NCBI RefSeq assembly: GCF_027497255.1
Contig: NZ_CP114903.1
Span: 1,922,001-1,986,000 of the forward strand
Reading direction: 5' to 3'
Length of the DNA stretch: 64,000 nt
Source of the DNA: Micromonospora sp. WMMD882
GTDB taxonomy: Bacteria > Actinomycetota > Actinomycetes > Mycobacteriales > Micromonosporaceae
Shown: piece by piece, positions 51,640-61,986 of the stretch
Numbering within the stretch: position 1 is the stretch's first letter
Layout: each line of letters begins with the position of its first letter
Program-made: the position numbers and the translations under genes
Notes under the pieces: generated by a model
Database searches by the model: none
Seen by the model: the letters and a program-made list of their open reading frames with translations, nothing else
Told to the model about the DNA's origin: nothing

Positions 51640-51745
51640 GGATCACGGGCCTCGGGTCCGACGCCCGATACAAACGCACCGCACGTTCACGCAGCTCATC
51701 GAGGTACTTCTTCAAGCCGCCATGGATCACTTCCGCCACAGTCAT
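51640..51745 (-). pseudogene. Remnant of IS3-family transposase OrfA
   Basis: From an ATG at 51745 the first 35 codons include LKKYLDELRERAVRLYRASD and PRPVIRQLA, the N-terminal helix-turn-helix of IS3-family OrfA proteins. Similarity stops after that. No OrfB, no terminal inverted repeats and no target duplication were found, so this is a scar of an old insertion. Confidence 0.6.
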
Positions 51746-52017
51746 AGACCTTGGCCAGGTAGCTCCATGAAAGCGGGGGTAGCTCCCTTCGGACAGCAGC
51801 CGGTATCGTGCGTCTGGAAGATGCCCTCAGGGGCGGAACGAAGTGACCCTCGGGCAGTCTCGCCAGCGCAGACCAGAGGGCATTCCCACATTCATGAACG
51901 CTACGGCCGCCAGCCTTCACGAAAGCGATCAAAATACGGTGGGAACAATCGTGCCGACAGCGACAACATGATCAGAAATCCAGAGATTAGCGATCATCAG
52001 CAAATGTCGATGGTCGA

Positions 52018-52046
52018 TTGACACCGCATCGAGCACTAGGTATTGT
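52018..52046 (+). promoter_or_regulatory. Strong sigma70-type promoter upstream of the StrR-type gene
   Basis: TTGACA at 52018-52023 and TATTGT at 52041-52046 are separated by exactly 17 bases, a near-consensus housekeeping promoter. The first gene downstream starts 430 bases on at 52481, which implies a long leader RNA. Confidence 0.65.
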
Positions 52047-52480
52047 CATTTTTCGGATTGCACGTCGCCGCAGCCGAACTGTTCGCTTCCCGGAAGGATC
52101 GCATTCGCATGGTTCAGCAAGTTGCACGCAGACCCGGCAGTGCGAGCCGGCTCGATGCCAGCGGAAGCAGCCGCCGCCATCGTGGAACTGCCGTCAGCGT
52201 GCGCGGCGGAACCTGCGACCTTCCGCGGCGACTCGACCCCGGGCGCGGGTTCGGCGGCTCGCCGGCGGAGCACAGCTGAGGCCAAGGGCCCGGGCTTCCG
52301 GACCGAGCCGGTAGATCCAGCAGCAGAGGGCGCAGCCCTTCGTGGTCCACGGGCTCGACGCCACCGTGCACCCCACCGGTCAGCCAGGTCGTCCCACCTG
52401 GCACGGCCCGGCGGCTGGGCACCCCACCAGAGCGCCACCCGCCCAACCCGCTCCCACCACCCCCACCCCTGGAGGGATTC

Positions 52481-53452
52481 ATGCCGGAAGGCGCACATTC
52501 CGGGCAGGCACCAGTTCTTGTCGAGTTGCGCTCCCTGCTTCCCGCAGACTCGCCACGATTCGAAATCGACCCCGAGCATGTGAGTGCGCTGGCCGAGAGC
52601 GAGGTCGAGTTCCCACCGATCCTGGTGCACCGGCCGACCATGCGTGTGGTGGACGGTATGCACCGGTTGCGGGCCACGATGCTGCGCGGGCGGCACACCA
52701 TCGCCGCGCAGTGGTTCGACGGGGACGAGCAGACAGCCTTCCTGCTCGCGGTCGAATCGAACATGCGGCACGGTCTGCCTCTGTCCCGTGAGGAAAGGAG
52801 ACGAGCCACCCTACGGATCCTCAGGTCCCACCCGGACTGGTCCGACCGGAGCATCGCGGAGATGACCGGTCTGAACGCCAGGAGCGTGGGTGAACTACGA
52901 CGACGTTCAGCCGTAGCGGGTTCCGAGTCGCTGGCGCGCATCGGTCGTGACGGCCGGGTTCGCCCGCCGAGCACCACCGCTGGGCGCTTCGCGGCCGCAG
53001 AGGTGATCAGGCAGAATCCGGCGGCCTCACTGCGGGACATCGCTCGACAGGCCGGGATCTCCGTGGGCACCGCGCGCGATGTTCGACAACGGCTGGCCAG
53101 CGGCCTGGGGCCGATCCCCGACAGGACCCGCAAGGGGGATCCGGCCGGCAGCGCCCTCGTCGGGGCCGGCGCGGACCGCACGGACCCGGGGGGCGTCCCT
53201 GATCTCGCACATCGCATCACGATCTTCGATGGTCTGCGTAGAGATCCCTCCATCCGGCTCAGTGAGAGCGGACGACGTGTCCTGCACCAGTTGCGTACGC
53301 AGCTGCACAGCACCGAGGAATGGAAACGCCTCGCCCCCGCCATCCCGTCGCACGGCAGGAACGCGGTGGCGGACATACTCTCCGCCTGCGCGGAGGACCT
53401 CATCGGGATGGCTCAACAGCTACGCCGACGCGAAGAGTCGGTGGCCGGCTGA
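52481..53452 (+). CDS. StrR-type pathway-specific activator (ParB-like N-terminus)
   Basis: 323 residues; ATG 52481 with CTGGAGG upstream. Residues about 10-100 are a ParB/Srx-like domain (VLVELRSLLPADSPR, PPILVHRPTMRVVDGMHRLR, AFLLAVESNMRHGLPL). A helix-turn-helix follows (HPDWSDRSIAEMTGLNARSV), and a second at 160-200 (SLRDIARQAGISVGTARDVR). This is the architecture of StrR, NovG and the chloramphenicol activator CmlR, which switch on antibiotic clusters. It is intact, while the biosynthetic genes further right are truncated. A terminator separates it from the convergent antiporter gene. Confidence 0.88.
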   Translation: MPEGAHSGQAPVLVELRSLLPADSPRFEIDPEHVSALAESEVEFPPILVHRPTMRVVDGMHRLRATMLRGRHTIAAQWFDGDEQTAFLLAVESNMRHGLPLSREERRRATLRILRSHPDWSDRSIAEMTGLNARSVGELRRRSAVAGSESLARIGRDGRVRPPSTTAGRFAAAEVIRQNPAASLRDIARQAGISVGTARDVRQRLASGLGPIPDRTRKGDPAGSALVGAGADRTDPGGVPDLAHRITIFDGLRRDPSIRLSESGRRVLHQLRTQLHSTEEWKRLAPAIPSHGRNAVADILSACAEDLIGMAQQLRRREESVAG

Positions 53453-53520
53453 GGGCGTCCCGTTGGCTGATCCGATCGGACCAGCGGGTGACCACGGCAG
53501 CCGCCATCCTCAGCTGAGGC

Positions 53521-53545
53521 GGTCGGGAGCTGCTGTCTCCCGACC
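53521..53545. terminator. Hairpin between convergent StrR-type and antiporter genes
   Basis: GGTCGGGAG (53521-53529) and CTCCCGACC (53537-53545) make a perfect nine-base-pair stem with a seven-base loop, suitable as a bidirectional terminator. Confidence 0.7.
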
Positions 53546-53645
53546 ACCGAAGGTCGTACCCGCCCCGCTTACACGGCCCGTCCAAGCTCGGCGCGCCCCG
53601 GACATCGGCAGCCGACGGCAACGTTGACGAGGAAGGGCCGTAGCC

Positions 53646-54941
53646 TCACTTTTCCGATGACCGGGCAACCACCGGCCGGCTTGGCGCGGTTCGCGCCGCC
53701 TCCCCCCACTCGTCGGAAAGTCTCAGCAGGTCCGCGTCGGCCAACTGCCGTGGGTAGGACCACCGCAACAGCGGCGCGGTCATGGCTGTGGTCACCACGG
53801 CCATCACGACCATCAGGGAGTACAGCTCACGGTCCAGCAGTTGCAGTTGCAGACCTACGCCCAGGATGATCAGCTCGGTGAGGCCACGGGTGTTCATGAG
53901 GACCCCCATCGTCGTGGCCGTCCGCCCGGACTGTCCGCCTAGCCGCGCGCCGGCGTAGGCGCCGACGAACTTGCCGCCGATCGCCACGAGAAGGATCAAC
54001 GCCAACTCACCGAGCCCGTCGCCGCTCACCGCGGCCAGGTCAACGTTGAGCCCGGCCACCGCGAAGTACGCCGGCAACAGAATCCAGGTAACCGTGCCGA
54101 CCCGGTCGCTGATCTGCGCGCGCAGCCGCTCGCTGCCATGTCGCGGCATGATCACACCGGCGAAGAACGCGCCGAAGATGAAGTGCAGTCCGAACCACTC
54201 ACTGACTCCGCCGGAGAGAAGCAACAGCACCATCAGCATGACAAGCAGCCCGAGGGTGAGCTCGCGCCCGCCTCGGGCCGGGGCCATGACGATCCTGCCC
54301 AGCAGCGGCCGTACCACGCACAGCATCAGCAGGACATAGGGCACCGCCAGCAGCACCTGCCAGGAGCGCTGGCCGCTGGTGAGCGTCACGATGGCGGCCA
54401 GCAGGACCCAGGCCACCACGTCACCGATCGCCGCTCTGGCCATGGCCAGAGCGCCGATCCTGGTGTGCTGGATGCCCCGGTCGGTGAGGATCCGGGCCAG
54501 CACCGGGAACGCAGTTATCGACATCGCCGCACCCATGAACAGCACGAATCCCAAGCGGTCGGCGACCCCGTGGTCGTGCCACAGGCGCAACGCGAGCAGA
54601 CAGCCGAGACTGAAGGCGAACACGATCGACCCGATCGACACCCCGGCCGCCGCACGTCGGTTCCCGCGTAGCAGTCGGTGATCGAACTCGAGGCCCACGA
54701 CGAACATGAACAACGCGACGCCGAGGTTTCCGAGGGTGACCAGATGCGGTCGCACGTCCAGTGGGAGAAGGGTTCCGGCGACGGCACCGTTGAACAGGGA
54801 TGGACCGAGCAGGATCCCGGCGAGGATCTCACCGATCACGGCTGGCTGCCCGCACCGCTTCGCCAACATACCGAGGAGGTGGGCGCTCGCCAGGATCAGC
54901 GCCAAGGCGAACATCGTCGTCGCGGTCTGGTGGGAGGTCAT
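53646..54941 (-). CDS. CPA2-type Na+/H+ or K+/H+ antiporter
   Basis: 431 residues; ATG 54941 after AGAAGAGG. Twelve to thirteen membrane segments; GQPAVIGEILAGILLGPSLF is the family hallmark near the N-terminus, ARAAIGDVVAWVLLA carries the ion-binding Asp of the fifth-sixth helix region, and NTRGLTELIILGVGL is the conserved C-terminal helix. No TrkA-N domain follows. Antiporters of this kind occur in several antibiotic clusters, including that for chloramphenicol. It is intact and divergent from the frameshifted exporter. Confidence 0.92.
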   Translation of the reverse strand: MTSHQTATTMFALALILASAHLLGMLAKRCGQPAVIGEILAGILLGPSLFNGAVAGTLLPLDVRPHLVTLGNLGVALFMFVVGLEFDHRLLRGNRRAAAGVSIGSIVFAFSLGCLLALRLWHDHGVADRLGFVLFMGAAMSITAFPVLARILTDRGIQHTRIGALAMARAAIGDVVAWVLLAAIVTLTSGQRSWQVLLAVPYVLLMLCVVRPLLGRIVMAPARGGRELTLGLLVMLMVLLLLSGGVSEWFGLHFIFGAFFAGVIMPRHGSERLRAQISDRVGTVTWILLPAYFAVAGLNVDLAAVSGDGLGELALILLVAIGGKFVGAYAGARLGGQSGRTATTMGVLMNTRGLTELIILGVGLQLQLLDRELYSLMVVMAVVTTAMTAPLLRWSYPRQLADADLLRLSDEWGEAARTAPSRPVVARSSEK

Positions 54942-55479
54942 GGAACCTCTTCTCCTTCGTGACGACATGACCAGGTGGAGGGGTCACTGCCGCCTGTTGA
55001 TCTGGGAGGGTCAGGTGGCCACGTCGTGGAGCGGCCGGATCAGGTGTTCTTCGAGGGGGGCTTCGACGGACGGCGGGACCTGACCGGTCACAACGTACGA
55101 GACGGTGATCCTGCGGAGAAGGAGCGAGGTCCTACCGCACCCCTCCCGCCAGCGGCGGACCCGTTGTCCGCCACGCTCAACCGGCACGCGCCGATAGCTC
55201 TCGATTGCGGCCGCAAGCGTTAGACAAGTCGACCCCGGCGTTGCTATGTTGTGAGACGTGTCCAGTCCTGAGGCGGAGAGAAGCTAGCCACCGGTATCCG
55301 GTGGCTGATCGCACAGTTGCGTGACGACCCTATTGCTCCTGAGCTGAGCAGGGTGTCGTGTTGTCCGCCGTCGATCACCGCATCGTTGGATTTTTCCCGT
55401 CCTTTCGGTACTTCTGAGCGCGACCCCTCTCGTGTGGTGTCGCGTCTCCCTTCGTGTCCAATTCAGTTGGAGCTTCTCG
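54942..55479. other. Divergent promoter and long leader region of antiporter and exporter
   Basis: 538 bases. A promoter for the exporter lies at 55223-55252. Its leader of about 220 bases contains a perfect hairpin AGCCACCGG-TAT-CCGGTGGCT (55286-55306) and a second stem CGCGAC/GTCGCG (55419-55444) just before the ribosome site GGAG. Inducible attenuation is known for some chloramphenicol exporters, so these stems deserve notice. A small open frame at 54975-55223 has no similarity and is not called. Confidence 0.5.
55223..55252 (+). promoter_or_regulatory. Promoter of the Cml-type exporter gene
   Basis: TAGACA (55223-55228) and TATGTT (55247-55252) are separated by 18 bases in a locally AT-richer stretch. 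Expected transcription start is near 55259, giving a 220-base leader. Confidence 0.5.
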
Positions 55480-56662
55480 ATGCCTTTCGCCATCTACATT
55501 CTCGGGCTGGCCGTGTTCGCCCAGGGGACATCAGAATTCATGCTCTCTGGTCTGGTGCAGGACATCGCCGCCGATATTGGCGTGTCCATTCCCACCGTAG
55601 GCATACTGACCTCAGCCTTTGCCGTCGGTATGATCGTCGGCGCGCCGCTGGTCGCGATGCTGAGCATGCGCTGGCCCCGCCGCCGGGCACTGCTGACGTT
55701 CCTCGTCACCTTCCTTCTGGCACACGTGGTCGGCGCGGTCACCTCCAGCTTCGAAGTACTGCTGGTCACCCGGGTGGTCGCCGCGCTGGCCATGGCCGGC
55801 TTCCTGGCTGTGGGGCTCGCGACCGCAGCGAGCATGGCCGGCCCGCAGGCCAAGGGCCGGGCCACCTCGGTCCTGCTCAGCGGCGTTACCCTGGCCTGCG
55901 TCGCGGGCGTTCCGCTCGGCGCGGTACTCGGTGAGGTCTGGGGGTGGCGCGCGGCGTTCTGGGGGGTGGCCGCCATCTCCGCGCCCGCCATCTTCGCCAT
56001 TCTGCGGTCCGTCCCGCCCACTCCCGTCGACCCGGACGCCCCGACGGCCCGGCACGAGCTGCGGACGCTACGCAGTCCACCTGATCGTGACGCTGCTGCT
56101 GGGGGCGTGCGTCAACGGCGCGACCTTCTGCTCGTTCACGTATCTGGCGCCGGTGATGACCGAGGTGACCGGCCTGGACAGCGCCTGGCTGCCGGGCATC
56201 CTGGCAGTTTTCGGCATCGGATCGTTCATCGGTGTCAATATCGGTGGCAGGCTGGCGGACAAGCGTCCCCTCCAGGTGGTGACGTTCGGCGGGCTGGCGC
56301 TGCTGGCAGGTTGGCTCCTGTTCGCCCTCACCGCCGCCAACCCGGCCACCGCCCTCGTCTTCGTCTTCGTACAGGGCGTCCTCTCGTTCGCCGTCGGCTC
56401 CACGCTGATCTCACAGGTTCTCTACCTGGCCTCGGACGCGCCGAGGCTCTCCGGCGGGTTCGCCACCGCGGCGATGAACGTCGGCGCCGCGGCCGGCCCG
56501 GCAATCGGCACCGTGGTCCTCAGCGCGGGCCTCGGCTACCGCTCACCGTTGCTGGTCAGCGCCGCGCTGGTGGCCGCCGCCCTGGTGATCGCGGGCGTGG
56601 CCCGGGCGTTCGGTCCCAGCGCCGCGCGCAGCCAGGTGGAGCTCCAGGAGGTTCATCCCTGA
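55480..56662 (+). pseudogene. Cml/Cmx-type MFS drug exporter, frameshifted
   Basis: ATG 55480 with GGAG upstream. The N-terminal half, MPFAIYILGLAVFAQGTSEF and LTSAFAVGMIVGAPLVAML, is typical of actinomycete chloramphenicol exporters. After ARHELRTLR (about 56073) similarity moves to the next frame, where VHLIVTLLLGACVNGATFCS and FGIGSFIGVNIGGRLADKRP continue to the expected end at 56662. The total is 1183 bases, one more than 394 codons, so there is one extra base (or two lost) between about 56071 and 56077. Everything else is intact, so either the gene is freshly dead or this is a read error. Confidence 0.85.
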
Positions 56663-56690
56663 CCGGCGGTAGCTGATCGTCGGTCTCCCC

Positions 56691-56734
56691 CGGGCCGACG
56701 GCTCTCCCCGGCCCGGGGGAGAGCCGTCGGCCCG
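56691..56734. terminator. Perfect 19-base-pair bidirectional terminator
   Basis: CGGGCCGACGGCTCTCCCC (56691-56709) and its exact complement (56716-56734) enclose six bases. It sits between the exporter and the convergent DAHP synthase tail, touching the latter's stop codon at 56735. Confidence 0.9.
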
Positions 56735-58295
<1,561 letters not shown>

Positions 58296-58901
58296 ATGGT
58301 CGACGATCGGCACACCGAGCGGGAGCTTCCGCCACTTGACACGCTGGCCGCCAGGCTGGAGTACCTGTTCGACAAGATCCGGCCAACCTCCGAGGAGCTC
58401 GGCGACTCCGACGAGCCCGGCCGCAGATACACCAACAAGGAGATCGCCGACAAGATCAACGCCACGGCGACCCGGACCGGCGTCACGATCAGCGCCGCCT
58501 ACATCGGAGAGCTGCGCCGCGGCGTGGCCAGCGATCCGCGCACCTCACACGTGCGCGCGCTGGCCTCCGCGTTCGGGGTGAACTCCGGCTACTTCGTGGA
58601 CGACTCGGCCGCACAACGGATCCAGGAGCAGATCACGCTGCTCAGCGAGCTGCGTCGGATGGACGTCAAGCAGGTGGCGCTGCGCCAGGTGCTCGCCGAC
58701 AACGGACTCTCCGCAGGCGACACCCGGCTCATCGAGCAGATGGTGGCCCGGTTACGGGCCGTGGCCGAAGGCGCCGTGGCCGAAGGCGCCGTGGCCGAAG
58801 GCGCCGTGGCCGAAGGCGCCGTGGCCGAAGGCGCCGTAGCCGAAGGCGCCGTAGCCGAAGGCGCCGTGGCCGAAGGCGCCGTGGCCGACCGGCGCAGTTG
58901 A
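58296..58901 (+). CDS. EspR-like XRE regulator with VAEGA repeat tail
   Basis: 201 residues; ATG 58296 after GGAGGGTGAGG. Residues about 12-110 resemble EspR: LAARLEYLFDKIRPTSEE, YTNKEIADKINATATRTG, VTISAAYIGELRRGVASDPR and FGVNSGYFVDD. Helices at 110-155 correspond to the EspR dimerisation region. Then eight perfect copies of Val-Ala-Glu-Gly-Ala form a tail ending VADRRS, encoded by a 15-base tandem repeat. Its stop overlaps a possible TTG start of the peptidase gene, indicating coupling. Regulators paired with ImmA/IrrE peptidases are often cut by them. Confidence 0.9.
   Translation: MVDDRHTERELPPLDTLAARLEYLFDKIRPTSEELGDSDEPGRRYTNKEIADKINATATRTGVTISAAYIGELRRGVASDPRTSHVRALASAFGVNSGYFVDDSAAQRIQEQITLLSELRRMDVKQVALRQVLADNGLSAGDTRLIEQMVARLRAVAEGAVAEGAVAEGAVAEGAVAEGAVAEGAVAEGAVAEGAVADRRS
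58761..58880 (+). repeat. 15-base tandem repeat (VNTR), eight copies
   Basis: GTGGCCGAAGGCGCC is repeated eight times without a gap, with only copies six and seven changed (GTA for GTG), and a ninth partial copy follows. The repeat keeps the reading frame and encodes VAEGA each time. Near-perfect identity at DNA level points to recent slippage. Confidence 0.97.
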
Positions 58902-58951
58902 CTGTGCAGATCCTCCGATGGCAGTACGCCGACGAGCGAGGGACCGTTGAC

Positions 58952-59476
58952 GTGAAGTTGCACCGCCTACGCAAGCACTGCGAGCAGATCGTCGCCGAGC
59001 TCGAGGTACCGGAGCCGTTCGAGATCCGGAAGCTGTGTGACGTGCTCGGCGAACGGCGTGGCCGGCCCATCCACCTGGTGCCGATCACGCTCACCACGCA
59101 CTCCGTGTGCGGGATGTTCGTACCGACCGGCGAGTTCGACGCCATCTTCTTCGAGCAGGACACCTCCCCCCTGCACCAACTGCTGATCATCGGTCACGAG
59201 CTGGGCCACCTCATCGCCGGCCACCAGGCCACCGAGATACTGGACGAGAACGCCTCCCGACTGCTGCTGCCCGACCTCGACCCGCAACTGGTCCGGCGCA
59301 GCCTCGGCCGCAGCAACTACGCGGCCGCCGAGGAACGCGAAGCGGAGATGATCGGCTCGCTGCTGCTCAGACGGGCCCGCCGTGGCCGCGAGGAACGGCA
59401 GGACTCGCCGTTGGACAGCGGTCAGGCCGAGCTGTACGGCCGGCTGCGCCACTGCCTGGAACACCCCGACTGGTAG
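58952..59476 (+). CDS. ImmA/IrrE-family metallo-endopeptidase
   Basis: 174 residues from GTG 58952, eight bases after GAGGGA; a TTG at 58898 overlapping the previous stop would add 18 residues. The zinc motif HELGH (about 82-86) lies in LLIIGHELGHLIAGHQATEI, and EEREAEMIGSLLL supplies the downstream Glu. ImmA/IrrE enzymes cleave XRE-type repressors in response to DNA damage or other signals, as with ImmR. The coupled EspR-like gene encodes the expected substrate. Confidence 0.9.
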   Translation: MKLHRLRKHCEQIVAELEVPEPFEIRKLCDVLGERRGRPIHLVPITLTTHSVCGMFVPTGEFDAIFFEQDTSPLHQLLIIGHELGHLIAGHQATEILDENASRLLLPDLDPQLVRRSLGRSNYAAAEEREAEMIGSLLLRRARRGREERQDSPLDSGQAELYGRLRHCLEHPDW

Positions 59477-59481
59477 CCGGA

Positions 59482-60699
59482 ATGGACACCATCCTCTACG
59501 CCGTCTGCGCGGTCGCCGGCTGGTTCGCCTTCGGTTACCTGCTGCGGCTGCACCACCGGCAGCCCGGCCAGGCCCGCGGCGCGATCTGCGTGGCGCTCGG
59601 GGCCTTCGCCGCCGGGATCACCCTCGCCGTCCCACCCCTCGCCACCGGCATCGACCAGGCGTCCGGGCTACCCAACCTGGCCAAGGTCGTCTCCCACGGC
59701 TGCGCCATGACGATCGCCGCGAGCGCCGAGATCATGCTGCTCCACCTCGCGCTGCCGGCGGCGACAGCAGCCGCCCGCGCCCAACGCTGGGTGTGGGTCA
59801 CCAGCGGCGCCTTCCTCGCCATGGTCGGCCTGTTCGGCCACACCCTCACCTACGCCACCCCCGTGCTCCTGACCGTGGAGTACGCGACGGATCCCGTCGT
59901 CACCGCGTACCTGCTGATCTTCATGCTGGTCGGCTTCTTCGCCTACTGCACCGACATCACCCGACTGTGCTGGCGTTTCGCCCGCATCTGCGGGCGACCG
60001 TGGCTGCGCCGTGGTCTCCGCCTCACCGCCGTCGGCGCGGCCTTCGCCCTGCTCTACAGCACCAACAAGATCGTCTACCTGGTCGCCTACCGCAGCGGGT
60101 ACCAGCCCGTCGGCGAACGGCAGATCGCCTCGGTCCTGGTGACCGTCAGCGCCCTGCTCATGATGGTCGGTCTCACCATGCCGGCCTGGGGGCCGATCCT
60201 CACGATCACCCGACGCTGGGACGACTTCCGCTCCTACCGTCGACTCGAACCGCTCTGGCGGGACCTCGTGGCCGTCCTGCCCGAGCTGGAGCTCGACACC
60301 AGCCTGCGCCGACCGCTCGGAGCGGTCCGCGACATCGACTACGCCCTGACCCGCCGGGTCGCCGAGATCAGCGACGGCCGCCTCGCGCTGCGCCCGTACA
60401 TGGACGTCACGGTGACCGAGTTGGCCGGACGGTTCGCCGAGCAGGCCGGGTTGAGCGCGGACGAGCGGTGGTCGCACGTCGAGGCGGCGCACCTGGCCTG
60501 CGCGCTGCGTCGACACCGGGCCGGCGCCGTCGCCTCGGCCCCCCAACCGGCGGACGACCGGCACCGCCCGGACGGCGGCTACGCTGGAGAGATCGCCTGG
60601 CTGACCCGGGTCACCGCCGCCTACGCCCGCTCCCCTGTGGTGGCCCGGACGCTCGCCGCCACCCAGACCGCACCCGAGGTCGGAGACGCCCGTCGATGA
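59482..60699 (+). CDS. Multi-pass DUF6545/MAB_1171c-type membrane protein
   Basis: 405 residues; ATG 59482 only five bases behind the peptidase gene. About seven membrane segments cover residues 1-240 (ILYAVCAVAGWFAFGYLL, AICVALGAFAAGITLAVPPL, TAYLLIFMLVGFFAYCTDI and others). A cytoplasmic domain of about 165 residues follows (LEPLWRDLVAVLPELELDTS, RDIDYALTRRVAEISDGRLA). The family is described as a putative transporter, but its seven-helix layout plus soluble tail would equally suit a membrane receptor. It is coupled to the oxygenase gene (ATGA). Confidence 0.8.
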   Translation: MDTILYAVCAVAGWFAFGYLLRLHHRQPGQARGAICVALGAFAAGITLAVPPLATGIDQASGLPNLAKVVSHGCAMTIAASAEIMLLHLALPAATAAARAQRWVWVTSGAFLAMVGLFGHTLTYATPVLLTVEYATDPVVTAYLLIFMLVGFFAYCTDITRLCWRFARICGRPWLRRGLRLTAVGAAFALLYSTNKIVYLVAYRSGYQPVGERQIASVLVTVSALLMMVGLTMPAWGPILTITRRWDDFRSYRRLEPLWRDLVAVLPELELDTSLRRPLGAVRDIDYALTRRVAEISDGRLALRPYMDVTVTELAGRFAEQAGLSADERWSHVEAAHLACALRRHRAGAVASAPQPADDRHRPDGGYAGEIAWLTRVTAAYARSPVVARTLAATQTAPEVGDARR

Positions 60700-61568
60700 G
60701 AAACCGCTACGCCAACCTGACCCGTATCCGCGCCCTGCACCCCGAGCGCGACCACCTGGCCATCTACCAGACCATGCTGCGCCACGAGTTCCCCTGGGAC
60801 ATGAAGCTCGGGTTGAACCTCGCCTTCAACCGGTCCTTCTCCGTCCCGGCCATCGCCGCCGTGCACACCGCCACCGGTGAGCTCACCGAACGCACCCAGC
60901 AGCGGATCGACGACACCGGCCTGCTCATGTACGAGATGGTGCTCAACGGGTTCGACCAGCCGCGCGGTCGCGACGCCCTGCGGCGCGTCAACCAGATCCA
61001 CCGCCCGTACGACATCAGCAACGACGCCTACCGCTACGTCCTCGGCTGCCTGGTCGTCATCCCCACCCGGTGGCTGCGGCGGTACGGCTGGCGTCGACCC
61101 TGCTGCCACGAACGAGCGGCCACCCACGTCTTCTACCGGGAGCTGGGCCGGCGGATGGGCATCACGGACATCCCCGGATCGTACGAGGAGTTCGAGACCT
61201 GGTTCGACGCCCACGACGCCACCCACCTGCAACCCAACGACGACGCGGCCGCCATCGAGCGGGCCACCCGCACGCTGATGCTCTCCCGCATCCCCAGGCC
61301 CCTCGCCCCCCTGGGCGACGCCCTGGTCAGCGCCATGTACGACGCGCCACTGCGACGCGCCACGCGCGTCGACACGCCAGCCTGGCCGGTCCGGGCCGGC
61401 CTGCACGCGGCGCTGAGGACACGCGCCCGACTCCAACGCTGGTTCGGGACGCCACGAACCGAGCCGCTGTTCGCCGACGGGATCACCACCAGGAGCTACC
61501 CCCACGGGTACGAGATCAGCCAGCTCGGCCCCCGACAGGACCAGACGCCGGCCCCACCCGACGCCTGA
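60696..61568 (+). CDS. MpaB-type oxygenase (DUF2236, latex-clearing-protein-like)
   Basis: 290 residues. Features of the ER-bound oxygenase MpaB/DUF2236 group: LGLNLAFNRSFSVPAIAAVH, an Arg-rich RVNQIHRPYDISNDAYRYVL with the conserved His, and EEFETWFDAHDATHLQPND. The relatives are rubber oxygenase Lcp and fungal MpaB, which bind b-type heme and cleave prenyl chains. The heme-ligand His and acidic residues appear to be kept. Last gene of the coupled cassette 58296-61568. Substrate unknown; a prenyl or lipid signal is a guess. Confidence 0.8.
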   Translation: MRNRYANLTRIRALHPERDHLAIYQTMLRHEFPWDMKLGLNLAFNRSFSVPAIAAVHTATGELTERTQQRIDDTGLLMYEMVLNGFDQPRGRDALRRVNQIHRPYDISNDAYRYVLGCLVVIPTRWLRRYGWRRPCCHERAATHVFYRELGRRMGITDIPGSYEEFETWFDAHDATHLQPNDDAAAIERATRTLMLSRIPRPLAPLGDALVSAMYDAPLRRATRVDTPAWPVRAGLHAALRTRARLQRWFGTPRTEPLFADGITTRSYPHGYEISQLGPRQDQTPAPPDA

Positions 61569-61653
61569 GCGACCGGCCGGGGCGGTGTCACCGGCGCTTC
61601 CCCGTCGTCCGACTCCCGAAGGCACATTTGCCGGTGCTCGGTAACATCTGCCG

Positions 61654-61950
61654 ATGCCTGACAAGATGGTCGACATTGTTCGTCGTGAAGGCGCTGGTCA
61701 TCTCGGGGCCTACTGCACACCCGGGGCGTACGCCGGACAGTGGTTCGAGACCTTCGCAGGCGGCGGCGACCGGGCCGAAGCAAGTGGCAGCATCACTGCG
61801 GATGATCTCTACGCTGTCGAGGCGCTCAGCGTCCGGGTTCCGTTCGCCGTCGGCAGAGAGCCTGGCGTCTGCTGAGCGGCCCCGGGAACGCGGGTGTCGG
61901 CTGGGTGATCGCCGGCAAGCTACTGGCCCACAAGCGACCGAAAGCAGCGG
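61654..61950 (+). pseudogene. Truncated, frameshifted DUF6308 gene
   Basis: From ATG 61654 the frame reads GAYCTPGAYAGQWFETFAGG and ITADDLYAVEALSVRVP, typical of the N-terminal part of DUF6308 proteins, and ends at 61875. One frame over, RLLSGPGNAGVGWVIAGKLL continues the same family up to about 61945, so a base was lost near 61865. The remaining C-terminal half is absent, replaced by the end of the SDR gene. Confidence 0.65.
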
Positions 61951-61986
61951 TGAGCGGATCGCGCCGCCCAGGGCCAGCGGTCGGCG

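Larger units (their letters stand above)
51438..52480. other. Gene-poor junction with transposase scrap and the promoter of the StrR-type gene
   Basis: About 1.04 kb without an intact gene. It contains an IS3 orfA remnant (51640-51745, minus), an AT-rich stretch of about 150 bases (51930-52080) quite unlike the rest of the window, a strong promoter (52018-52046), the short palindrome CGAACTGTTCG (52075-52085) and a GC-rich leader of about 430 bases. It marks the left edge of the accessory island. Confidence 0.65.

Noticed and set aside
51696..51932. Minus-strand frame beside the IS3 remnant
   Set aside because: No similarity to transposases or other families; probably non-coding DNA of the junction.
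54975..55223. Small plus-strand frame between antiporter and exporter
   Set aside because: No family similarity, no ribosome site of note, and it covers the likely antiporter promoter.
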